Notes under the pieces: generated by a model
What the model was told of the DNA's origin: nothing
Database searches by the model: none
The model's input: only the letters and a program-made list of their open reading frames with translations
Position numbers and translations under genes: made by a program
Source of the DNA: Corinectria fuckeliana
Lineage: Eukaryota > Ascomycota > Sordariomycetes > Hypocreales > Nectriaceae
NCBI GenBank assembly: GCA_019137255.1
Contig: WPDH01000272.1
Coordinates: 62,001 to 126,000 of the forward strand
Direction of reading: 5' to 3'
DNA: 64,000 nt
Shown: piece after piece, positions 11,200-23,500 of the stretch
Layout: the number at the start of each line of letters is the position of its first letter
How positions within the stretch are numbered: position 1 is the stretch's first letter

Positions 11200-12545
11200 A
11201 AGAGTCTAGTCGTATCGTGAATATTTATCCCATTACCAAACCCGAAACCCGACCTGTAGTCTAGAGTAATTTTTCTCACCCAGCTCAGCAACCAGGCAGC
11301 CTAAACCACCTTGTTGAAAATAGAAAGGAATTTATCTCATTATGGATTATTTATGGCGTCGTTAGTTCAACGGGATCATTGAAGCTCTCGCCACTGCCTA
11401 GATTATTGTGATACTAGGAGCAGTTCGCGTGGATCAGCACTGAGACCTTCACTCACTCCAAAGCCTAAAAGCTCCAAAGCCAACACCGCGGCAAAATGTT
11501 TTGACTAAGGTAGGGTATATTTGTGTTTGCCTAGCTTATTCTTGTTACAACGAAACAATTCTTCACTCCTTTTTTCATCGTCTCTACCCTAGGTAGTCCT
11601 TATGCAGGGAGCAAGTTATCTCATGTAAAAGCCTCTTTAGGGTAGTAGAAGTGATCAGGCGCCATAACGGGCTCTTTTTGGGCTGGCACCGAGGTCCATT
11701 TTCTCAATTTTCTCGAGATATCGAGAGACAAAAGGTGGAGCTACACACTGAAGCTGGGAGGAGACAACATAATGAATGAGGATAGCTTGACACGCAAGTA
11801 AATGGCCGACAAAGGCTTGTTGGACAGACTTCACAAATCGTAGTTGTACAATATGTGACGATAACACAGTAATGCAACTCTTGCTTTTAAATAAGACTAC
11901 GTCCCGGTTGACGTGAACCTCCGCCGTGTTCTCCAGACTGTTGAGAAAATAAACTGACCAGGTCTTGACTGTCCTGCCCACCTCCAGTCTTTATTCCTTG
12001 GACAGATGGTTGTCTTTGGCCATTGCAGCAAAACCTAGAGTTAAGATAAAACCTCACAAGCCAAACGGTTGAAGCTCTACTACCTAGTACCTAGACTATG
12101 TAGGTATCCTAACCAAACACAACTGAGGCAAAAGAAATGCCTGTAAAGTAGAGCTGAAAGGCCACGACGTTAATAACCCACAATCCAGAGTCTCCTTTAG
12201 TGCTTCTCAACAGAATTGATTCATAAATCTCCGCCACAGATTATAGCAAGGGCCTGCTTGTGGTGGACGGTAGCCACGGGGTGTGGCTCGTACCTAGCCC
12301 CGTTAATTATATTAACATAACATTGCAATACTCAGGGGGCATTGCCCTCTAACCAAACCCCGATTAGTTAAGCAAAGCTCTCAGAACTACGTGCGGCAGT
12401 ACTGAACTGCTAACAATCAGATCTATCCACCAATCAATCACTTGACAAATCCTTTTATTTTTTGCGATTCAGCCTGATATCAACTCACGTGGACTCACGA
12501 TGATTTCCCGCTACTAGGCTCTCCTTAAGCCACTTCATCTTAGCA
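11200..12545. other. Gene-poor intergenic region
   Basis: Moderately AT-rich sequence with no convincing coding frame. A 108-aa frame on the - strand (11655-11981) has no recognisable domain or codon bias. I see no RNA gene. Confidence 0.4.
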
Positions 12546-12652
12546 GGGGCACGATTAGACTTAACCCTCTATTTCGGTCGTATCACAGCGCGATCGCCAA
12601 GTTCACCACCATCGACTCAAAGGGCATACACACTTCCTGCGAGACCGGAATC

Positions 12653-13114
12653 ATGGTTGGCGAGCCCAACGAGAGCTATGTGTATGTGTATGTTGAGCCT
12701 AAAGTCGGGAACACTATTAAATCCGCGATTTCACGCCAATCTGGGTCGGGAGTGACAGGCGATCCCGAAACCCTCCCCCTCCAATTCAATCATGATTCTC
12801 GTCACTTCGCTCATAGTAAGTGCTGTCTAGAACTTAATGCTTACATCAATATTGTCATTTTATAGAATCTGCACCGTTTCCTCGCATTGATATCCCTCAA
12901 GATCTGGGTCGGTCAAACGGCAATATTAGTCCCGCTACTTGGCTTTCTGGCAACTGGTATGCTATCACGCTTGATGGAACGCCCGATGGTTAGTATCGTA
13001 AACCAGGCTTTCTTCGAACATTGCTAATTAGTTGTTTTTAAAGATAGCTTTGAACGAATGTCAAGAGATAGCGCTAGCGAACTCAAGGGCGCACTGGAGA
13101 GGCTGAAGGACTAG
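12653..13114 (+). CDS. Three-exon hypothetical protein
   Basis: Three exons join in frame (12653-12815, 12866-12988, 13044-13114) and encode 118 aa from the first ATG. Both introns have GT-AG ends (gtaagt...atag and gttagt...aaag) and similar 50-55 nt lengths, which supports a real gene. The frame stays open upstream to about 12545 (IAKFTTIDSKGIHTSCETG), so the true start may lie in an earlier exon. The product is soluble, with GEPNESYVYVYVEPKVG, SGNWYAITLDGTPDD and a helical C-terminus SELKGALERLKD. I do not recognise the family. Confidence 0.5.
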
Positions 13115-13119
13115 TTATA

Positions 13120-15355
13120 TGCATGACGAAATGGGCTGAAACCATGATAGCTGCAGAGATCTTGGAAGACGATTGGACTGAGATGCTGCAATTACTGTTA
13201 GCCTTCTTGTGCTTATAATGAATGCTTTGCGTAGGGATTAGGATCTCTCAGGCGGCTAAGCCTTGCTTTGTTCGCAGCAATGAAACTATTAAAATGAATT
13301 GACGAAAGGGCGCAGCGTACAACTGGAAGAAAAGAACAATATCTTGGAAAAGGGTATGAAAAGGGAAGATACTTCTTGTCTCTACTGCTGATGCTTGCAT
13401 CTTTGTCTCAAAGCAAGTTTGGTCAGCCATAGAAGTCAACCTTGGCAATGGCTGGAACATTCTTAAATGACAGCAGGAAAACTGCCTAGCTACTGAGGTA
13501 CGACATGAACCCCATTTTAGTAATCGTATGAGGTAAATGTCGTGTGGCGTCAGCGCGAGTAGCTACTTTAGGGCACTTAGGCTCAGCTCTTCCTCAGCCC
13601 ACCAACCAATTCAACCCTCCACTCAGCCCTTTGACTAGACAGCCCACCATTGTGTCGGTCGTCAATGCAGTGTATTATTTCTTTTTTTAAAGTCCTTGTG
13701 AACTAAAGCCTAGTAATGCGGGGTGCGCCCACTACGTTGCAACTGGCATGGCAGTTCAAGTGAAAGAAGTATGGGAAGCGGCAATTTGGTTAGCTAAGAA
13801 CCTACATGAGCTGTCTACCAGGACACTCGTATAGTTGAAATGCAGTCACGGCAGCTTATGTTAGAATGATTGCCTACTGACTGTAAAAGTCCGACCAAAA
13901 TCATTGTGATATTAGTCCACAGAGCCCCATAATTCCCATTAGTCTTCCGTTGATCAGCCAGAGGGGTTGCCTGCAAACTGGTAAACAGTGAGGCTGCGGT
14001 GCTCTAGACGTCAGCAATTCTTCCATTTTTAGCCCAAGACCTGCAGAAGGTCAGCTGCAGAAAGGCCTGCGGCTCAACACCTGACTTTAGCAGTGGCAAC
14101 TCGGTGAAGGTTGGCCGTTGATACCCGCGGGCATACAACATAGTATCGAGCTATTCAAGCGTGTTGATGACGCACCCTAAACAGTCTCTGCTTTTATTTT
14201 TCTCATTTGACCCGTCGTTGAAAATGACGTGCGTGGTGCTGATGTGAAGGTCGGCGAGCTGCACAGCCTCCTTTGCCTACTTGCAGAGCCAAGCCTTAAT
14301 ACGGCCGCACATTGGACAGTGTGGGACAGATGCGCAAATGGAGCCTTCGCGGGCATTTTCTCATTTGCACGAAATATGGCAGGTGACCCGAACCTTCTGG
14401 ACTCAGCGGGATGCATGTCTTGGAACACCCCGACGAGCACCTCGACGGTGCTTTGTGCAACGAGCGGGATTGAGGCTATGCTTTCCCGCTTGTAGCCAGA
14501 GCCTGGTATTGATTTTGAGTGCAGCTGACGGGAGACATGCATACACGAAAAATGGGTGACAGCTTGCCTTTCTCGCCTTGATGATGCAATCGCGCCCACT
14601 ACGCGGGCCTACATGCTGTGTCTACAGTGCCTCATTTGGAAATGTTCGGACTCCCCCATCGGACTTCTTCCTCGGAGACTAAATTGACGCCAGCTAAGTC
14701 TACCACAAGTAACGTTGCTGCCCTGGGCAGTGTAATGCTCGGACTTATTCGCGGGGATCCATCATGGGATGGCTCCATCATGTGTCGCCGTACAGTCAGA
14801 CGGGGCTCCTTCCCATCGCCAAGATCAATATTGCACTTTATACGCAAGCAAACTTGGGACAACAATTACAGCGTGGCTAAGCGGGCAGTCGGCGATGCCA
14901 AGAGTCTAGCCCACGATTTCTAGACTGAGGCGGTGGCAATGTCAGCATATTTGGGTAAGACAGTAAGACTCCAGCACAGCCACCTCCGGCATGATTATAA
15001 TTAACCAACACGCTAAGCATGCTGCGCAGAACCTAGAGCCGAGTTTTTGGGCACATTGCCCGTCCAGACCACCTCCATGTAGTTGGAGCCTTTTCTGGTG
15101 TAGCCGAGTGACCTTGGACTCGGGTGGAATTGAGTTGGCCGCTGACTCGGTGGGACTGAAAATAGTAACACGATCTAGACACGAGGCTATTGGAAGTCAA
15201 ATGCTATGCTATGGAGGTTGCCGGAGCTGAGTGGTGGTGAGACTAACGGCGGCGTGCAGGAAGGCTTCGGTGGTGCAAGCTGCGCCTGGACATCAAGCGT
15301 CGTCGAAGTTCAGTTTTGGGAACGATACCTGGAAGACTGGGTTTTGGTGAAGGAG
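13120..15355. other. Long gene-poor region
   Basis: No frame here shows a family signature. Candidates of 140 aa (-, 14177-14599) and 101 aa (+, 14618-14923) overlap frames of similar length and are probably chance. The final ~600 bp are the promoter region of the repeat-protein gene at 15538. Confidence 0.4.
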
Positions 15356-15361
15356 TTGACG

Positions 15362-15368
15362 TATATAA
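15362..15368 (+). promoter_or_regulatory. TATA box of the secreted repeat-protein gene
   Basis: TATATAA lies 170 bp upstream of the ATG at 15538. It is followed by a C/T-rich leader (tcttccattccgtttctatc, then ctcttctg and cttcctcccacccatc), the usual layout of a strongly expressed fungal gene with a roughly 140-nt 5' UTR. Confidence 0.55.
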
Positions 15369-15403
15369 GATGCCGACGATTTCTATCTTCCATTCCGTTT
15401 CTA

Positions 15404-15428
15404 TCATCACCATCACCATCACCATCAA
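15404..15428 (+). repeat. CATCAC microsatellite in 5' leader
   Basis: Four imperfect units of catcac/catcacc lie between the TATA box and the start codon, in the predicted 5' UTR of the repeat-protein gene. It is not translated in that gene's frame. Confidence 0.6.
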
Positions 15429-15537
15429 CATCCTCTTCTGAGTCTCATCCTCATTAATAACACTCACTCAGCACAATCAAACAACCTTCGCTTCCTCCCA
15501 CCCATCTACCTATCAATCTTTCATCCAACCCTTCACA

Positions 15538-16140
15538 ATGCGCTACTCCTACACTCTTCTAGCCTTTGCCGTGACGGCTCTGGCACTTCCCACCGCCAAG
15601 CCGAACGACGACGGCTCGTGGGCCCCAGGCAAATATGAGGGTGACGGCACTCCCTACGACGATGGGAAGTGGTACCCCGGCAAGTACCCTGGGGACAAGT
15701 CCAAGGCCAAGAGGGAAGACGACGGCTCTTGGGCTCCGGGCAAGTACGAGGGCGAAAAAACTCCCTACGACGACGGCAAATGGTACCCTGGAAAGTACCC
15801 TGGCGGCAAGTTGAAGATCAAGCGGGAAGACGACGGGTCTTGGACTCCCGGAAAGTATGAGGGAGACGGAACCCCCTACGACGATGGGAAGTGGTACCCC
15901 GGAAAATACCCCGGAGACAAGTCTAAGACTAAGAGGGAGGATGATGGATCATGGGCGCCTGGAAAGTATGAGGGTGACGGAACTGGCTTTGACGATGGCA
16001 AGTGGTATCCCGGAAAGTACCCTGGCGGCAAGGCCAAGCGAGAGGACGATGGCTCCTGGGCCCCCGGAAAATACGAGGGAGATGGAACAGGTCACGATGA
16101 TGGCAAGTGGACTCCTGAGAAGTACGACAAGAAGGAGTAA
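15538..16140 (+). CDS. Secreted tandem-repeat protein with kexin (KR) sites; possible peptide precursor
   Basis: Intronless, 200 aa. Residues 1-17 are a signal peptide (MRYSYTLLAFAVTALA). The rest is five units of about 37, 37, 37, 35 and 32 residues starting at 23, 60, 97, 134 and 169. Each unit holds two copies of DDG-x-W-x-PGKY, and the first four end in Lys-Arg (58-59, 95-96, 132-133, 167-168), a Kex2 signal followed by Glu. Cleavage would release near-identical acidic, Trp/Tyr-rich peptides of 32-37 aa. Signal peptide plus repeated cores with KR is the layout of kexin-processed repeat proteins, including dikaritin-type RiPP precursors. No DUF3328/UstY-type oxidase is visible nearby, so modified-peptide status is unproven. 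The repeat proline in PGKYEG uses cca, ccg, ccc, cct and ccc, so the units are old and held by purifying selection. A cell-wall or effector role is an alternative. Confidence 0.85.
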   Translation: MRYSYTLLAFAVTALALPTAKPNDDGSWAPGKYEGDGTPYDDGKWYPGKYPGDKSKAKREDDGSWAPGKYEGEKTPYDDGKWYPGKYPGGKLKIKREDDGSWTPGKYEGDGTPYDDGKWYPGKYPGDKSKTKREDDGSWAPGKYEGDGTGFDDGKWYPGKYPGGKAKREDDGSWAPGKYEGDGTGHDDGKWTPEKYDKKE

Positions 16141-16417
16141 TAGGGCTTATTGGTTGGGAACGTTGATCGAGATGTGCATTGGCGGGAGTTTTGTTTTTGG
16201 ACATTCCTTATAGGGTTGCGCTCTTGTTACCATTCATATCAGACCTCTTCATGTACTTAGTTAAGCATACTTCATTCCTTTCCTTATAAAACTTAGACTT
16301 AGACTGTTTCTAGACGTTATGGCACTCAATTCTCTCCAATTTAGTACTTTCCCCGTGACAGACTCAACAGAAGCTGGTTCCTACTATTCCCAGGCTACAA
16401 AGTCTTCCCGTCTCGCT

Positions 16418-17380
16418 CTATGTAAAATCCGCCAAGTCACTCACCTTTCCGAATATTCCTTCGAGATTGTTGGTTCCTCTACCGCAACCGTGCTTGCGAT
16501 TAAGCCGAGCGCAAATCGCCACCAGGTCCGGCTCATTATCTGCATTAATATATCTATGGCGAATGAGAAACGCTAAGTAAACTATGTTGCAAGTTAGCTT
16601 GAACTCGCTGTTTCGCATCGCCTACTTGACTTCGGGAATGGACTCTAAGTACAGCTCCCCAACCTCCCCGTCTCCAATCCTCGGAACGACATGTTGCCGG
16701 AATTCCATCTCATACAAGTACTGGACTTGGGGCTGACTTCCAGGCTCAAGGAGATCGGTGACGGTCAGGTGGAACGAGTTTGTGCCGCAGCCCCTGATGT
16801 TGGAGCGGGTGTAGTCTGGATCCAGGCAAACTTCCTCCTCGCATTCTCGCACCATCTCTTCAAGCGGCTTCTCCCCAGCCTCTAGACTGCCACCAACGGT
16901 GTTGTCGAGCATTCCAGGGAAACTCATCTTGGCCATTGCTCGGCGAGGACCCCAAAGCTTGATGCCTTCTGCGGTCATGGCCCAGCCGACCATGTGCACA
17001 GAGTAGTTGACAATTCCGAGTAAATCGACACCACAAGCCATCGAGGTTCAGCACGTGTTCTCCGGTGGAAGAATAAATGGGAAACTCTTCATTTGCCTAC
17101 GCTACAAGAGCGGGGACTGTCCGAGACTCGTGGTTCTTGTAAAGTGTTTTGTTCATGAGGCGGGAGCGGCTTTCGAAGTCCGATCCTCCAGAGAAAGAAA
17201 GTAGGCGCTTTTCTTCGTCAATCTCCCAGTACTGTGGGCATTCAATCTGGTGGACGAAGTTGATTGTGTACATAGCAGAAGGGCTTCTCGTAACCATCGA
17301 TCATAAAGTAGTGATAGTCAAGCATATGGCGTTTGTAAGCCTGCGGATCCTGAGTGAAATATGGCCATCTAAGGAAACGG
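16418..17380 (-). pseudogene. Nudix hydrolase (thiamine-pyrophosphokinase-related) pseudogene
   Basis: The protein can be followed from WPYFTQDPQAYKRHM (near 17375), through YWEIDEEKRLLSFSGG and a Nudix box GGSLEAGEKPLEEMVRE plus CEEEV (about 16830-16900), to EFKLTCNIVYLAFLIRH and NEPDLVAICARL near 16500-16600. This matches the fungal family with an N-terminal DUF4743-like region and a Nudix domain. It is broken by a frameshift near 17260, an in-frame TAG at 17097-17099, a one-base insertion near 17035 and a second TAG at 16622-16624. An intron acceptor (ccttag) sits just before 17375; I did not find a first exon. Four lesions make a functional product very unlikely. Both TAGs fit single C-to-T transitions on one strand or the other. 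Confidence 0.85.
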
Positions 17381-17517
17381 CCAGATGAAAAGAAGCAGTA
17401 TCAGAACAGGACAGGATGGACCACAATATTCGTACTGGCATATCTATCAATTTAGTGTACCCTGCCATCTGCGTTCTTGAGTACCCAGTCTAAAGACACA
17501 TCCAAGAAAAACTCTCC

Positions 17518-20500
17518 CTAGTCCTTCTTCTTAAACAACGTCAAGACATCCACATTCCCACACGCAGCAGCGACATCAATCGGCGTCTGCTGCGCACAAT
17601 CCTCTAGCATGACATCCAAGCCCACATCCATCAGCTCCTTGAACCGCTCGACGCATCCGTGCGCCGCCACATGCAACAAGCCTCGGCCCTTGGCATCCCT
17701 GACGAAGAAGTCGGCACCCAGCTTCTGCAGCATGGCGTTGGCGGGGTTCTCGTCGAACAGATCGAATGATTTCTCGTGGCTCCTGGGACGCTTCTCGCGG
17801 TGGCTGTATGCGAACAATGGTGTTTCGCTCCGGGCGTTGCGAGCGTTGATATTCACGCCGCGTCCGACAATGTGCTCGAATAAGCCGCGTGTTGTGTCAT
17901 TCTCGATGTCTCGCGCGAGCATGTGCAGGACGCCGTCGCCCTTCTTGTCGACGGCGAGCGGGTCAGCTCCAGCTGAGAGGAGCAGTTCGGCCACGAGGGT
18001 GTTGTTCTTCTTCGCAGCGCGAGCGACTGCATAGTGCAGCGGTGTTTTCCCGTCACCGTCTGCCTGGTTGAGCAGGTCTGGACTTTGTTTGAGGACCTCC
18101 GCAAATGACTCTTTGAAATGATTGTAGTCGCTCGTATGATCGGTGCCGAGCATGCAATGCAGGATGTTGTGGCCAAAGTTGTCCCGGGCTTCAAGCTCGG
18201 CACCGAGGGAGACTAGGTGCTTGAAGATACTGACACGCTCACTTTGATCTGCGCTCGGCTTGTGAGAGCCAATGATATAGTCGGGACCGCCCTCACAGGC
18301 AGCAAGAAGCAGAGTCTGTCCCTTGGCGTCCCGGCGGTCAACGTCCAGTCCTGGGAGGCAGAGGATATCATCAACCAGTACATCCTTACGCAGCAGCTCG
18401 TGTAGTATCGTGCACTCTTCGTAGCGTTCGTGTATCTCGTTGGAAGGCGTGTCCATTGATTCTGCTTCTCTATTGCCAGATGCAACCAGGGCTATGCTCC
18501 TGCTCAAGAACTTGGCAAATGGATCCGCGCCGTGGTCCAGCAGGACTTGAATGAGCTGAGCACAAACTCCAAGCTCTTGTCGTTGTTCAAGCGTCGAATT
18601 CCAAGACACAGGGGATTCTGTTGCGGCGTAGTAGAGCGGGAATTCCTCGTCCGCACTTATACTTTGTATATAACAATTGCCCCGACGAACTGGGCCATGC
18701 CAGTTCTTCCGCTCCTCCGGGTCCTCGGGCGGCTTGTCACGGCGTATGTTCGCATCGATGCCTCCAGAAAGGAGCTCTTTGAGATTGTCGACTTGCTTGG
18801 CCTCGATGGCGGCGAATATGGCGTCGGCTTTCACGGCTGCTCCGTGAGCTACGAGCAGCTTGATCATCCCGATGTCGTGTTGCGCGCACGCAAGACAGCT
18901 CTGTCCGTTATAGTCCACCGCGTTGACGTCTGACCCAGCCTCGATCAGCATCTTGGCTGTGTCACTGTGGAAAGGCCCCGGCCAGTTGTCATCCCCTTGG
19001 AGGGCCATGTGAAGGGGCGTCTGTCCTTTGAAGTTGCGGAGATGCAGGTCGGCGCTCCGAAGCAGGTATGGAAGAGCTTGGTGGGCGTGCCACCACGAGT
19101 TGCCCCGGGCGACATAATGCAAAGCAGAGTCAGACGGAACAGCCTTGTATTGGTGGTCCACGTTCTCGCGGGTAACGCGCATCTCGTTGATGTCGACTCC
19201 AAACTTCTCAACCAGCAGCCGGACCACGTCCATGTTGGGCAAGTCTCGCCGAACGGCCTCGAGCAGGAAATGAGTAGGGTTTTTGCCACGATTGACTGGA
19301 TTCGAGGTGTCTCTGTTTGCGAACCACAGGCCTGGCTTGTTTGTGGCCTCTCCAAATGCACGCCAGTCTCCTTCCTCGAGCCTTGACGCTGCTTGGAGGG
19401 TGCCGATCTTGTCTACGAGTGAAGCGTAACCGTATCGTATGAGGACTGTCAGGTTGCAAGGCTCAGTCTTGTCAGCAACAGGGAGGAAGTTGGCTCCAAG
19501 GTGAGCTAGCTCTTCGACAAGATGGTACTCCCTCCGGGCCAAGAAACGGCCAAATAATTGTTGGTTGCTTTCTCCAGGCTTGATGAGCTTAGAATCCTTG
19601 AGCGTCTGGATCGAGGCCTCTCTCAAAGAACAATGCATGATCTTGGAGTATTCTGTATACAACCCATAGGATCCTTTAGTCGCCGGGTCCTTTGCATTCT
19701 TCTCCATGACGTCTCTCAGACATGCAGCGGTGTAGTCTCTGTTGTGTTGGAATGCTAGACCAATTGAGCTGCCAAGTTTAGAAACATCAGCTCCATACTT
19801 GACAAGCATATCCAGAATCTCCTCAAGTCTGGTCGTGTCGTCTGCAGCTATGTTGTCTGCAAGTATGTCGTGTGACCGCCTCAATTGCGTTCCGTCCATG
19901 CCGCGTCGGGACGCATCATTGAGCTTGAGGGCGACAGCGTCTCCGTTTCCGTCGTCTACTGGCTGATGAGCAGTCTTCCAGCGGGCAACCTCTTCCTCGA
20001 ACCCATCGAAAGCCTGGAATATGTTTCCAGTTTTGCAGTCGGCGCCGGCTTCGAGTAAAAGTGCCACTGTTTCTGGCCTTCCCGATCGGCAAGCGTAGAA
20101 GAGCGGTGTAATGTCAGCCGCGTTTCCGAATGCTTTGGCATTCACTCCTGGTACTTGGGGTGATATGTTTGCCTCGCCGGATGAAAGGCTGGCAACGGCT
20201 GATGTATCCTGGCTTCGTGACCTTAGGGCGTTCAGGAGGAGGCCAACCACGTTGCTATCTCGGCAGCGAGAAGCAAGGTGAAGAGGAGTCAGTCCTTCGT
20301 TGGTCTGTGCCGTGGGATCAGCACCAACACCCAGGAGTCTCTTCGTGTTAAACGCCCCGCCAGTTACAGCAACATGCAAGGGAGTAATACCCTCGTTGTC
20401 GGGATTATCAATCTTCTTCACCCGCGTGATGACAAAGTCAATTGGCATGATGTCGCTTTGCTTCACGTGAGTCAAGGAAGTGTTCGTAGCACACAAGATA

Positions 20501-23500
20501 TGCAGCGGCGTGCGCCCAGCGTGATTCTTCTGTTCCAGATCCAAGCCCAAAGCAAGAAGCTTCTCCCAGAAATGGACTGATTTTGGTCCGTAGTAAGAGT
20601 GGTTGTAACTACGCAGGGCAAGTTCATGAAGGGGGCCATTGCCGCGGTTATCAATGGCCTTTACGTCGAGCCCAAGACCAATCAAGAAGTCGAGTCTCGA
20701 CGCAGGAGCATCCCGCCTGCCACTGAAAGTACGAATGGTATCGTAGCACTGAACTGCTTGGTGAAGGGCCGTACGGCCGTTGAAGTCTCGGACAAACGCC
20801 GAAGCTCCTTGATCCATGAGGTCCTCGAGATCTTGGTTCGCATCCATTCCAGGTCTCAGCGTCGAATTCGAGAGCTGGCGGAAGAATAGAGTCGCTCCAT
20901 TCCCGTCCACCGCGTTGATATCTGCACCAGCTTCGAGAAGCAAGTTCACGATTTCTTCGCAATCGCGAATGTTGTAGTGCATAGACATTATAGGAGTCAG
21001 CCGGTCATAGCTTTGCAGATTCGGATCGGCGCCTCCGTCGAGCAAAGCCTTGATGAGTTTCGAACCCGAACCCCACTTCCCTAACGAGATGTGCAACACG
21101 CCATTGCCTTTTTTGTCGACGACCTTGCAATCAGGGCCGTACTCCAGGAACTTGATTGGGGTCTCGGTATCTTGCCTGGACAGCATGCAGAGAAGAGGGG
21201 TTTGTCCGTCTGGTTGTCGAAGATCAGTGTCCGCATGTCCCTGTTCAATGAGAAGAGCTATAGAATCGACCGAGACTTCTTGGTGAAGAGGCGCAGAGCC
21301 AAAATCGTCAGTGGCGTTCGCGTCCGCGCCGGCATCAAGGAGCAGCCGGGTCAGAACCGGCGAGGTGACAGCCCCGTGCAATGCCGTCATGCCGGACTGG
21401 GTACGCCGGTGAACATCGACGCCGGCTTGGATGAGCAGTGAGAATATTGCTTGCAACTGGTCCGAGTCTGCTTCTCTTCGACGTCCATGTCTGGATCCCA
21501 GGCCGCATAGCTGGTGCAAGCAGTTCAGCTTGGGAGGCTTCTGCCCAGGGTAACAAATCCGTCTGCCGAGCCCAACAAATTCTTCTCCGCTCCCTTCACA
21601 GTCGGCGTTGGGATCTGCACCAGCTTGTAGAAGGATCGCGACTGTTGCAACGTCGACACAGCCGCAAGCCAGATACAGCGGCGTGTCCCCACGGATCGCA
21701 GCATTAACATCTACACCGGGATGCTGAAGAATCCTAGCGACAACCTTTGATCTCCCGTTTTCAGCCGCCCACGCCAGAGCGCGTTGGACAGTATTTTCGT
21801 CTTTGAGGAACGGCAAGAACGCGTCCACTGCCTCCAAGTGGCCGCTCTGACAAGCATACATAAGTGGCGTCTGGCCTACGGATCTTGGGGCATTTCCGCA
21901 CCGCCGCCCGGGAGATTCGCGGGTTTTCGGGGTGAGGGGGTCGACGCCGGCCTCTAGCAATGCCCTGATGACTTCATGGTGGTTTGAACTTGCGGCTTGG
22001 TGGAGAGGCTTGAGTGCGTCCGTGGTTTCGTCGTGATCGGGGTTTGCGCCGGCCGCAAGCAATTCGCGGACGACTTCTGCATGGCCTTCGGCAGCAGCCC
22101 ACCATCTGAAAGTCACCCAGGATTAGTATACTTAGGCTCAGCCAAGACATGACAAGAAACAGGTTCAAACATGGTGGAATACTCACAAGGGCGTTTTACC
22201 ACGACCATCGAGTACATCAACCTCCGTGTTCCCAAGGACCTCCTTGGTGTAACAAAGTAGCCCTGCCTGAGCGGCAATATGAGCTTCAGTGACGGGCCCC
22301 GCATATTCCATCCTATCTGGCCACTTGATCTGAAGCCAGGCCCTCATGTTTCTGCTGTCTCCTAGGAACTTGCGAAGATTCGCGTTGACCCCGGTTTGGT
22401 CGGATCCAGCGGCTTCGGACCTGTTGACGTGATGGGACCAGTTGCTGGTTGCATACTCAAAGAACGGATGCTTCAGTCTCAACTTGACCACTCGTTTTGA
22501 GACTGAGGTGCGTCCCCGCGTATAGCTGTACTCATCGGAGTCCCATTCATCATGCTTATCATCTCCCGCGATGGCGACTTCATCCAAACACCCAGCTTGC
22601 AAGTATTGCAAACACGAGAGAGCAAGTTGGGCGTGTGTCGGCCCCATCTGCAAAATAGGATATCCCACCTTGTCATCGGATCTTGTAGTGCCTTTGAGGT
22701 ACTCGGTGAAGGAATGATGAATGACTGAAACTGTCTCGTCTGCTAGGATCTCCAACAGCGGTCCACATGCAGCCCTGATAAGGTCTTTTGTGGCCTTGAG
22801 ATCTCGCGTGGAACCATCAGGGCTAAGGACCTTGATCATCTCCGCTAGCTCAAGTAGTCTGAGAGGGCGAGTGGCATGGGTGACGGATTGCAAGATCAAG
22901 TGCTGGATTTCTGCTGCGACCCCAGAGCGTTGAGCGTGCTCCGTAAGTAGATCTGTGTACAAAACGTTCAAATCTGCGGGAAGTTGCGAAAGTACTGTGT
23001 TGATAACGACGCCCGGCTCAAGAAAGGCGTCCATTGCCAGCTTCGCGTAGAGGAACAAGCCATTAGCCCGACCGGGCACTGCATCTGCGATGGTTTGCCA
23101 CTCGCTCTGCGGGATAGCAGACTTCGACAGCGCGAACTGCACGTAGGTCGAAATGTCGACGTCAACCAGATTCTCCTGCAGCCGGAGGTGAAGGCAAGGA
23201 GTCTTTCGGAGCGGCCCCTCCACACTCGGAACTGGACGGCTTGTGATCAACACTTTGACTGTTCGAGGCCGCCACTGGCCGAGAGACCCCAGGGCTTCAA
23301 GGAATGCGTCGTGTCCTCGGTCCATCTCATCGAGGGCATCGACGACGCAGAAGACGTTCTTTGGCAGCCGGGCAAAAGCCATGCGCAGGTCCTTCCACAT
23401 GTCTTCCACGGTTACGCTACGAACGGATCGACGAGCTTCCACGTAAGTCTTGAGCTGTTTCTGTAGGGGAGGGCTGTAATCCAAGACTTGGTCCATCCAG

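Noticed and set aside
14177..14599. 140-aa - strand frame in the gene-poor region
   Set aside because: Overlapping frames of equal quality on both strands and no recognisable motif; a CPMCG string in another frame is not enough.
15538..16140. Reading the repeat array as a CRISPR-like or plain satellite repeat
   Set aside because: The repeats are coding, protein-level conserved and synonymously diverged, in a eukaryotic context.
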